Below are positions 7,335 through 12,423 of a DNA stretch of 12,899 nucleotides, in pieces. The notes under the pieces were generated by a model, which had not been told where the DNA came from, searched no databases, and saw nothing but the letters and a program-made list of their open reading frames with translations. Position numbers and translations under genes: made by a program. Source of the stretch: Pseudomonadota bacterium (GTDB taxonomy: Bacteria; Pseudomonadota; Alphaproteobacteria; Sphingomonadales; Sphingomonadaceae); assembly GCA_029781465.1 (NCBI GenBank), contig JAKOWQ010000256.1, positions 1-12,899 of the forward strand. The letters run 5' to 3'. How positions within the stretch are numbered: position 1 is the first letter of the stretch; each line of letters opens with the position of its first letter.

Positions 7335-7351
7335 TGCATGGTTCGTGCCAG
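7335..7351 (-). promoter_or_regulatory. Sigma-54 (-24/-12) promoter for the GGDEF-EAL gene
   Basis: The minus strand reads CTGGCACGAACCATGCA. The RpoN consensus is YTGGCACGrNNNTTGCW. All fixed positions match except one (ATGC for TTGC), and GG and GC are exactly 10 bases apart as required. The element points at the GGDEF-EAL gene, with transcription predicted to start near 7325 and a leader of about 140-155 bases. This is the only such element in this 311-base intergenic region (7189-7499). I see no convincing sigma-70 promoter there for either flanking gene. Confidence 0.6.
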
Positions 7352-7353
7352 AT

Positions 7354-7385
7354 CAAGCAAAGAGCTATTTTTCAATCGCTTGAAA
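7354..7385. promoter_or_regulatory. Inverted repeats upstream of the sigma-54-like promoter
   Basis: A perfect inverted repeat TTTCAA-TCGC-TTGAAA occupies 7370-7385, and CAAGC (7354-7358) is mirrored by GCTTG (7378-7382). The stretch is much richer in A+T than its surroundings and lies just upstream of the -24 element. It is a possible activator site or part of a promoter for the divergent Nudix gene. This is inference from symmetry and position only. Confidence 0.35.
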
Positions 7386-7499
7386 TATGAAGGCGCGCGC
7401 AACCATTCCGCGGATGTAAAATGTTCCGACAAGTCAGGGTGGCAGACCAAGGTGTTTGCCCTTGCCAAACCGTGATTGCTCCCTGCAACCTGCGCGGCG

Positions 7500-8300
7500 A
7501 TGACCCTCGAACGATATTTTGACCAAAGCGGCGAGCCGCCGCCCGCAACCCCGGCCGCAACGCTGGTGATCTTTCGGCGTGATCCGGCGGGCGGAGCACC
7601 GCAACTGCTGATGGTTCAGCGCGCCAAGGAAATGCGCTTTGCGGGAGGGGCGGCGGTGTTTCCCGGCGGGCGGGTCGACGATGCAGACCGCGATCTGGCC
7701 CGCGCGCACGGCGCGGACGATGAGGGCGCGCTCGACGAGCTGGCAGCGCGGATCGCAGCGGTGCGCGAAACGCTTGAGGAAACGGGGCTGGTCGTGGGCT
7801 TGCACCAGCAACCGGGCCTTGATGATGCACGGCACGCGCGCGCATTGCTGCTCGAGCGCGGCGAACTGGCACCGGTGCTTGAGGAAATGGGCTGGACGCT
7901 GGACCTCGAAGCCTTGGTACCCTTCGCCCGCTGGCGGCCCAAGCACCGCGAGATCCGGGTGTTCGACACCCGCTTTTACCTGGCCGATCTTGGCACCGGC
8001 GCGGTTGAGCTGCTGGTCGACGCGACCGAAAATACCCGGCTGTTCTGGGCCGGGGCGGCCGAGGCACTCGGCATGGCCGATCGCGGCGAGATCAAGGTGA
8101 TCTTCCCGACCCGCCGCAACCTCGAACGGCTGGCCCTGTTCGCCAGCTATGCCGAGGCGCTGAGCCATGTCGCCGCCTATCCGGTGCGGATGATCACCCC
8201 GTTCATGGAACTGCGCGACGGGGAACCCTGGCTGCTGATCCCCCCCGATGCCGGATATCCGGTCGATGGCGAGCGGCTCGACAGCGCGGCGCGGGGCTGA
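7500..8300 (+). CDS. Nudix hydrolase, NUDT19-like with extended Nudix box
   Basis: This 266-residue protein has the Nudix sequence in two pieces: FPGGRVDD at residues 54-61 and RETLEETG at 89-96, the latter matching REUxEExG, which binds the catalytic metal. In canonical members the glycine and the RE are 14 residues apart; here they are 32 apart, so about 18 residues are inserted. That fits the larger NUDT19-like group, some members of which cleave CoA or acyl-CoA, but the substrate is not proven here. The C-terminal half (FPTRRNLERLALFASYAEAL) also fits that group. The ATG at 7500 is preferred over a TTG at 7476; neither has a strong ribosome site. Strong hairpins follow the stop. Confidence 0.85.
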   Translation: MTLERYFDQSGEPPPATPAATLVIFRRDPAGGAPQLLMVQRAKEMRFAGGAAVFPGGRVDDADRDLARAHGADDEGALDELAARIAAVRETLEETGLVVGLHQQPGLDDARHARALLLERGELAPVLEEMGWTLDLEALVPFARWRPKHREIRVFDTRFYLADLGTGAVELLVDATENTRLFWAGAAEALGMADRGEIKVIFPTRRNLERLALFASYAEALSHVAAYPVRMITPFMELRDGEPWLLIPPDAGYPVDGERLDSAARG

Positions 8301-8306
8301 AAAGAC

Positions 8307-8335
8307 GCCCCGGCGCATTCGCCACGCGCCGGGGC
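8307..8335. terminator. Strong hairpin, probable shared terminator of the Nudix gene and tRNA-Arg
   Basis: GCCCCGGCGC (8307-8316) pairs perfectly with GCGCCGGGGC (8326-8335) across a 9-base loop, six bases after the Nudix stop. On the plus strand no T run follows. On the minus strand the stem is followed by GTCTTTTC, which makes it a better terminator for the tRNA transcript coming from the right. Confidence 0.65.
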
Positions 8336-8359
8336 AAGTTGCCCGGCAGGGAGGCCGCC

Positions 8360-8381
8360 GGGTCGGGTCGCGCACCGACCC
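8360..8381. other. Second hairpin between the Nudix gene and tRNA-Arg
   Basis: GGGTCGG (8360-8366) pairs with CCGACCC (8375-8381) around an 8-base loop. Its left arm overlaps the right arm (GCCGGG, 8357-8362) of another possible stem with CCCGGC (8342-8347), so the two cannot form together. No gene is seen in 8301-8426. Confidence 0.4.
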
Positions 8382-8426
8382 TTGCCCCAAGGCCCATGAC
8401 ATTGCCGTGACGGCGATCACGCGGAA

Positions 8427-8503
<77 letters not shown>

Positions 8504-8519
8504 GCGCCGCGCTTGCCAT

Positions 8520-8544
8520 AAGCATGCTTTGCGCGCCGCGCAAA
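8520..8544. promoter_or_regulatory. Two adjacent palindromes between tRNA-Arg and the YhhQ gene
   Basis: A perfect 10-base palindrome AAGCATGCTT (8520-8529) runs directly into an inverted repeat TTTGCGC-GCC-GCGCAAA (8528-8544). Both lie in the 61 bases between the divergent tRNA and transporter starts, so they may be operator sites or promoter parts for either gene. No preQ1 riboswitch pattern is seen. Confidence 0.35.
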
Positions 8545-8564
8545 CACCGGTTAGCAAGGGCACC

Positions 8565-9287
8565 ATGAGCCAGGAACTTTCCCGTATCGACGGCCAGGCC
8601 GGTGCGCGCCGCCATTTCCGCTACTTCGACTATCTGATGGCGGCCTTCGTCGCGATCCTGCTGCTATCCAACCTGATCGGGGCGGCAAAGCTGGCAACAC
8701 TGTGGGGCTACACTTTCGGCGCCGGGATCCTGTTCTTCCCGGTCTCCTATGTGCTGGGCGACGTGCTGACCGAGGTTTACGGCTATGCCAATGCCCGGCG
8801 CTGCGTGTGGACCGGGTTTGCCGCGATGCTGTTCATGGCCTTCATGAGCACTGTCGTGGTCGCCCTGCCCCCGGCCGAGGGCTGGAACGGACAGGTCGCT
8901 TACGAAAGCGTGTTCGGCAATACCTGGCGGATCGTTGCCGCCTCGGTCACGGCGTTCTGGGCGGGGGAATTCGTCAACAGCTTCGTGATGGCAAAGATGA
9001 AGCTGCTGACCGGAGGCAGGCATCTGTGGAGCCGGACGATCGGATCGACCCTGTTCGGGCAGGCGGTCGACAGCCTGATCTTCTATCCGGTGGCGTTCTG
9101 GGGAATCTGGTCGCAGCAGCAGGTGCTGACGGTGATGGTCACCAACTGGGCGCTAAAGGTGCTGTGGGAAGCGCTGCTGACCCCGGTGACCTATGCCGTT
9201 GTGGGCTATCTCAAGGCCCGCGAAGGGGTCGACGTGTTCGACACGGGGACCGACTTTTCGCCTTTTGCCAAGGCTGACGCGGTATAG
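8565..9287 (+). CDS. yhhQ: YhhQ family queuosine-precursor transporter
   Basis: A 240-residue inner-membrane protein with about six hydrophobic segments. The first is YLMAAFVAILLLSNLIGAAK. The characteristic family stretch is FPVSYVLGDVLTEVYGYANAR, followed by FWAGEFVNSFVMAKMK and the conserved DSLIFYPVAF. Members of this family (PF02592) import precursors of the tRNA modification queuosine, shown for E. coli YhhQ; the same role here is inferred from family. The frame is open from 8529, but the ATG at 8565 is preferred because AAGGG lies at 8556-8560 and the earlier TTG has no ribosome site. A weak hairpin follows the stop. The gene converges on the PspC gene, 40 bases away. Confidence 0.92.
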   Translation: MSQELSRIDGQAGARRHFRYFDYLMAAFVAILLLSNLIGAAKLATLWGYTFGAGILFFPVSYVLGDVLTEVYGYANARRCVWTGFAAMLFMAFMSTVVVALPPAEGWNGQVAYESVFGNTWRIVAASVTAFWAGEFVNSFVMAKMKLLTGGRHLWSRTIGSTLFGQAVDSLIFYPVAFWGIWSQQQVLTVMVTNWALKVLWEALLTPVTYAVVGYLKAREGVDVFDTGTDFSPFAKADAV

Positions 9288-9310
9288 GTCCCGCCCTTGC
9301 GGGGCAGGAC
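9288..9310. terminator. Possible bidirectional terminator hairpin between yhhQ and the PspC gene
   Basis: GTCC-C-GCCC (9288-9296) pairs with GGGC-A-GGAC (9302-9310) with one C/A mismatch and a small loop. It begins at the base after the yhhQ stop, in the 40-base gap between convergent genes. There is no T run on either strand, so the call is weak. Confidence 0.4.
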
Positions 9311-9327
9311 CTCACCGGCGATTCCCG

Positions 9328-9546
9328 TCAATCGGCGATGAGGCCGATCGCGAGGTAGATCGGGATCAGCGAGCCGACGCCGACCAGAGTGGCAACCACC
9401 CAGGCGATGCGGACCAGGGTGACGTCCCAGCCGAAATGGTTGGCGATCCCCGAGCACACGCCCATCAGCTTTGCGTTGTCCTTGCCGAGGCGGAAGCCGC
9501 CGCCTGCGGGGCTGTTCATGCCGCCTTGGCGATCGAGCGCGCTCAC
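9328..9546 (-). CDS. Small PspC-domain membrane protein
   Basis: The 72-residue protein carries the PspC domain. FRLGKDNAKLMGVCSGIANHFGWD leads into a hydrophobic hairpin, VTLVRIAWVVATLVGVGSLIPIYLAIGLIAD, at about residues 42-72. In other bacteria PspC-type proteins sit in the inner membrane and take part in the envelope (phage-shock) stress response. The GTG at 9546 overlaps the stop of the upstream 46-residue gene as GTGA, which suggests coupled translation. An ATG at 9519 with AAGG five bases before it is an alternative start giving 63 residues. The pair appears to be driven by the sigma-54-like promoter at 9740-9756, which fits the RpoN control of psp genes in E. coli. No pspA, pspB or pspF is in the window. 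Confidence 0.88.
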   Translation of the reverse strand: MSALDRQGGMNSPAGGGFRLGKDNAKLMGVCSGIANHFGWDVTLVRIAWVVATLVGVGSLIPIYLAIGLIAD

Positions 9547-9683
9547 GCCACGACACCCACATAGGCGGTCTGGGCATAGGCCGTCGCCGGGGTGGTCATC
9601 GTGCCGGTGACAAGCACCAGCGAAAGGGCAAGCGCGGAGACCGCAGCGGTCAGGCGGTTGGCGATAATGTCAAAAGCAGTCAT
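9543..9683 (-). CDS. 46-residue exported or membrane peptide upstream of the PspC gene
   Basis: The frame begins MTAFDIIANRLTAAVSALAL, runs through a hydrophobic segment (about 12-27) and ends TPATAYAQTAYVGVVA. The AYA at 35-37 looks like a signal peptidase I site, which would release a nine-residue tail; otherwise the hydrophobic part may anchor the whole peptide. The ATG at 9683 is chosen because GAGGAA lies six bases upstream; another ATG at 9689 abuts that ribosome site. The frame is open to 9827, but that part is promoter region and not protein-like. The stop overlaps the GTG of the PspC gene by four bases. No family is recognised. Its position suggests an envelope-stress role. Confidence 0.7.
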   Translation of the reverse strand: MTAFDIIANRLTAAVSALALSLVLVTGTMTTPATAYAQTAYVGVVA

Positions 9684-9739
9684 GGTCATTTCCTCGTTGA
9701 ATTGGGTTCCGCGTTTGGTTCCGCGGATGCCAGACTGTT

Positions 9740-9756
9740 TGCAGATGCCGTGCCAA
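9740..9756 (-). promoter_or_regulatory. Sigma-54 (-24/-12) promoter for the peptide-PspC operon
   Basis: The minus strand reads TTGGCACGGCATCTGCA against the consensus YTGGCACGrNNNTTGCW. Only one fixed position differs (CTGC for TTGC), and the invariant GG and GC are 10 bases apart. Transcription would start near 9729, giving a leader of about 46 bases before the ATG at 9683. Orientation and distance suit the 46-residue gene, and PspC-type genes are known RpoN targets elsewhere. Confidence 0.7.
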
Positions 9757-9757
9757 T

Positions 9758-9820
9758 TTGCGGAAACTCGCAGAAATCCAAGCTTTCTGCTTGGTGAACG
9801 GATTTCGCAGCCGTTTGCAA
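9758..9820. promoter_or_regulatory. Large imperfect inverted repeat upstream of the sigma-54-like promoter
   Basis: The left arm (9758-9779, ending GAAATCC) and right arm (9800-9820, starting GGATTTC) are imperfect reverse complements and end in TTGC/GCAA. Between them sits a perfect short hairpin, CCAAGC-TTTCT-GCTTGG (9778-9794). The block is immediately upstream of the -24 element and could bind an enhancer-binding activator of the PspF kind. The rest of the region up to recF (9821-9909) shows no clear promoter or gene. Confidence 0.5.
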
Positions 9821-9909
9821 GTAACAACTAGTGGGATTTTTCACCAACTTTCAGGAATGCGCTTTCGCGTGACAGCGACACCGCGCCCATTCTATCGCTG
9901 GATCGGCTC

Positions 9910-10980
9910 ATGGCGCTCGATCGCATCACTCTTACCGGCTTCCGCAACCATCTCGCCACCCGGCTGGAAGGGACGGCCCATTTCAACCTGCTGGTCGGGG
10001 AAAACGGCGCCGGAAAGACCAATGTGCTCGAAGCGCTGTCGCTGCTGGCCCCGGGGCGCGGGCTGCGCCGCGCGGCGCTCGCCGATCTGCCCTCACAACA
10101 GGGCAGCGGCGGTTTCGCGGTCAGCGCCGATCTGGGCGAGGCGGTCCGGCTGGGCACCGGGCTTGTGCCAGACCGGCCGGGGCGCCGCACCGTTCAGGTC
10201 AACGGCGCCGAGGTGCCTGCGGTACGGCTGGGAGAGTGGCTTTCGATCGGCTGGCTGACCCCGGCGATGGACCGCCTCTTCGCCGAGGGCGCGGGATCGC
10301 GGCGGCGTTTTCTCGACCGGCTGGTGCTGGCGCTTGAGCCGGGCCATGCCCGGATCGCCGCGCGGGCCGAGGCCGCGCTGCGCGAACGCAACCGCTTGCT
10401 GGCTGCCGACGCCGAACCCGATCCGGCCTGGCTCGATGCAATCGAGGCCCAGCTGGCCGAGGCGGGTGCTCTGGTTGCGCAGGCACGGGCGCGGCTGGTG
10501 GAGCAGCTTGGCGCGGCACTCGCCGCCCTGCCCGATGCACCCTTCGCCCGGCCCGAGCTGCACTACCAGGCCGGCGGTCCGCTCGAAGCGGGAGAACTTG
10601 CCGCCGCCCTTGCCGCCACACGCCGCCGCGACCGCGCCGCCGGACGGACCCTGACCGGGCCGCACCGCGACGAACTGGCCGTAACGATGGCGAGCAAGGC
10701 CATGCCCGCCGCCGAATGCTCGACCGGCGAGCAAAAGGCCATGCTGATCGCGATCACCCTGGCCCACGCCGACCTGCTCGATCCGACCCGTCCGGGGCTG
10801 CTGCTGCTTGACGAAGTGGCGGCACACCTCGATCCGCTGCGCCGCGAGGCGCTGTTCGAGCGGCTGCGCGCGGGGCGCGCGCAGGTTTGGCTGACCGGCA
10901 CCGAACCCGCCCCCTTCGCGGCGATCCTGGGCGAGGCGGCAGCCTGGCGGGTCAGCGAGGGGCGGGCGGAGCGGCTTTGA
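9910..10980 (+). CDS. recF: DNA replication and repair protein RecF
   Basis: RecF is an SMC-like ATPase that helps load RecA at single-strand gaps. The 356-residue protein has the N-terminal ITLTGFRNH element, Walker A GENGAGKT at 30-37, and the RecF region AEGAGSRRRFLDRLVLALEP after it. TGPHRDEL lies near residue 250, the ABC signature STGEQ at 271-275, and Walker B LLLLDEVAAHLD with Asp301/Glu302. Length is typical. The ATG at 9910 matches the start of family homology, although no good ribosome site precedes it. Unlike E. coli, it is not beside dnaN or gyrB. Its last 29 bases overlap the end of the opposing esterase gene. Confidence 0.97.
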   Translation: MALDRITLTGFRNHLATRLEGTAHFNLLVGENGAGKTNVLEALSLLAPGRGLRRAALADLPSQQGSGGFAVSADLGEAVRLGTGLVPDRPGRRTVQVNGAEVPAVRLGEWLSIGWLTPAMDRLFAEGAGSRRRFLDRLVLALEPGHARIAARAEAALRERNRLLAADAEPDPAWLDAIEAQLAEAGALVAQARARLVEQLGAALAALPDAPFARPELHYQAGGPLEAGELAAALAATRRRDRAAGRTLTGPHRDELAVTMASKAMPAAECSTGEQKAMLIAITLAHADLLDPTRPGLLLLDEVAAHLDPLRREALFERLRAGRAQVWLTGTEPAPFAAILGEAAAWRVSEGRAERL

Positions 10981-11668
10981 CAGCCTTGGCGGGCAAGGCC
11001 CCCGCCACCCGGTCCACCGTCGATCCAACCAGCGCGTCGATCCCTTGCAGTGTCGGGTGAATGTGATCGGGCTGGAGCAGCTGCGGCTTGTCGTAAACCG
11101 GTTCAAGAAAGAACGGCACCAGCTCTGCGCCGTGTTTCCTTGTCAGTTCGGGATAGAGCGCATCGAAAGCGCGCTGATAGTCCGGGCCAAGGTTGGGCGC
11201 GGCCTTCATTCCCAGCACCAGAACCGGCACTTTGCGGTGTTCGAGCTTGCCCAGCAGCGCATCGATATTGGCGCGGGTCTGTTCGGGCGGGACGGCACGC
11301 AGCATATCGTTGCCGCCCAGGCTGACCAGCACCAGCGCCGGCGGACGCTTGAGACTATCGAGCGCAAAGTCGATCCGCGCCAGCCCGTCGGCGGTGGTAT
11401 CGCCCGAAACCCCGGCGTTGACGATCCGGGCGTTGATCCCGCGCGCGCGCAGCGCCGCTTCCAGCCGGGCCGGATAGCTCTGCCCCGGATCCAGCCCATA
11501 TCCGGCGAACAGGCTGTCTCCCAGGGCAAGGATCGCCACTTCCTCACCCACCACCGGCAGTGCGGGCATTTGCGCCGGATCGCTGGCCACGGGAACGGGG
11601 GGAGGCTGATCCTGCCCGCAGGCGGCAAGCGCCAGGGTTGCAAGTGCGAGCGGCAATTTCCATTTCAT
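10952..11668 (-). CDS. TesA-like GDSL/SGNH esterase, predicted lipoprotein
   Basis: A 238-residue SGNH hydrolase of the TesA/arylesterase type. A lipoprotein signal (MKWKLPLALATLALAAC) has a lipobox LAAC, so Cys17 should be lipidated, followed by a Pro-rich linker. The catalytic blocks are GDSL with Ser52, VSGDTTADG, GGND, and DHIHP with Asp201 and His204. It probably cleaves acyl esters or thioesters in the periplasm or at a membrane surface. The ATG at 11668 is chosen over a longer frame to 11746 because of a strong GGAGG just upstream and the signal peptide. It is divergent from ybbA, the same layout as tesA-ybbAP in E. coli. E. coli TesA has a cleaved signal instead of a lipobox. Confidence 0.92.
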   Translation of the reverse strand: MKWKLPLALATLALAACGQDQPPPVPVASDPAQMPALPVVGEEVAILALGDSLFAGYGLDPGQSYPARLEAALRARGINARIVNAGVSGDTTADGLARIDFALDSLKRPPALVLVSLGGNDMLRAVPPEQTRANIDALLGKLEHRKVPVLVLGMKAAPNLGPDYQRAFDALYPELTRKHGAELVPFFLEPVYDKPQLLQPDHIHPTLQGIDALVGSTVDRVAGALPAKAVKAAPPAPR

Positions 11669-11715
11669 CGTGCAACCTCCTTGGCTCCACCCCCTAGCTA
11701 TGGCATCCCGGCGCA

Positions 11716-12423
11716 GTGACAAGTCCCCCCTTGGCCATTCAGGCATCCGATCTCACCCTAACCTTTGGCGAAGGCAGCAGCGCGGTGGAGATCCTGCGCG
11801 GGATCGACCTTGCCGTGCAGCAAGGCCAGACGCTTGCCCTGCTCGGCCCGTCAGGCTCGGGAAAAAGCAGCCTGATGGCGCTGCTATCCGGACTTGAGCG
11901 GGCCACATCGGGCAAGCTGCACATCGCCGGTGCCGATTTTGCCGCATTGAACGAAGACGCCCTGGCCGCCGCTCGGCGCGGCCGGATCGGGATCGTGCTG
12001 CAGGCCTTTCACTTGCTGCCTACCATGACCGCGCTCGAAAACGTGATGACCCCGATGGAACTGGCCGGAATGGCAGATGCGCGACCGCGCGCCGAGGCCG
12101 AACTGGTCAGCGTCGGGCTGGGCCACCGCCTGAACCACTATCCCGCCCAGCTTTCCGGCGGCGAGCAGCAACGCGTGGCGATTGCCCGCGCACTGGCGCC
12201 GCGACCGGCGCTGGTTTTCGCCGATGAGCCGACCGGCAATCTCGATGCCGCGACCGGCGCGGCGGTGATGGACCTGCTGTTCGCGCGCCGGGCCGAAACC
12301 GGCGCAACCCTGGTGGTGATTACCCACGATCCCGAACTGGCGCGCCGCTGCGAACGGGTCATCACGCTGGCCGACGGGCGCGTGGCCAGCGACACGGCTC
12401 CCTTCGACACGGCCCGGGCATGA
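11716..12423 (+). CDS. ybbA: ABC transporter ATP-binding protein, YbbA/LolD type
   Basis: A 235-residue cytoplasmic ATPase of the LolD/MacB-like group. Walker A is GPSGSGKS at 44-51, the Q-loop Gln is at 96 (VLQAFHLLPTMTALENV), the signature LSGGEQQ starts at 146, Walker B ends with Asp170/Glu171 (FADEPTGNLD), and the switch His is 204 (VITHD). It starts with GTG at 11716 without a strong ribosome site, 47 bases from the divergent esterase. Its stop overlaps the permease ATG by four bases. With YbbP it should form an extracytoplasmic-domain ABC system; the substrate is not established. Its place next to a TesA-like lipoprotein suggests a link to envelope lipids. Confidence 0.93.
   Translation: MTSPPLAIQASDLTLTFGEGSSAVEILRGIDLAVQQGQTLALLGPSGSGKSSLMALLSGLERATSGKLHIAGADFAALNEDALAAARRGRIGIVLQAFHLLPTMTALENVMTPMELAGMADARPRAEAELVSVGLGHRLNHYPAQLSGGEQQRVAIARALAPRPALVFADEPTGNLDAATGAAVMDLLFARRAETGATLVVITHDPELARRCERVITLADGRVASDTAPFDTARA

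Noticed and set aside
7332..7369. CTTTGC/GCAAAG stem followed by a T run, seen as a terminator
   Set aside because: Only six pairs with a 19-base loop, no gene ends here, and the left arm is part of the sigma-54-like element.
7434..8420. 328-codon minus-strand frame opposite the Nudix gene
   Set aside because: It crosses hairpins and shows no domain, whereas the plus strand carries the Nudix motif.
8504..8564. preQ1 riboswitch before the queuosine-precursor transporter
   Set aside because: The gap has no preQ1-type stem with an A-rich tail; only palindromes are visible.
9690..9827. Upstream extension of the 46-residue peptide frame
   Set aside because: The stretch contains the promoter and inverted repeats, and its translation lacks protein-like features before the ribosome site.
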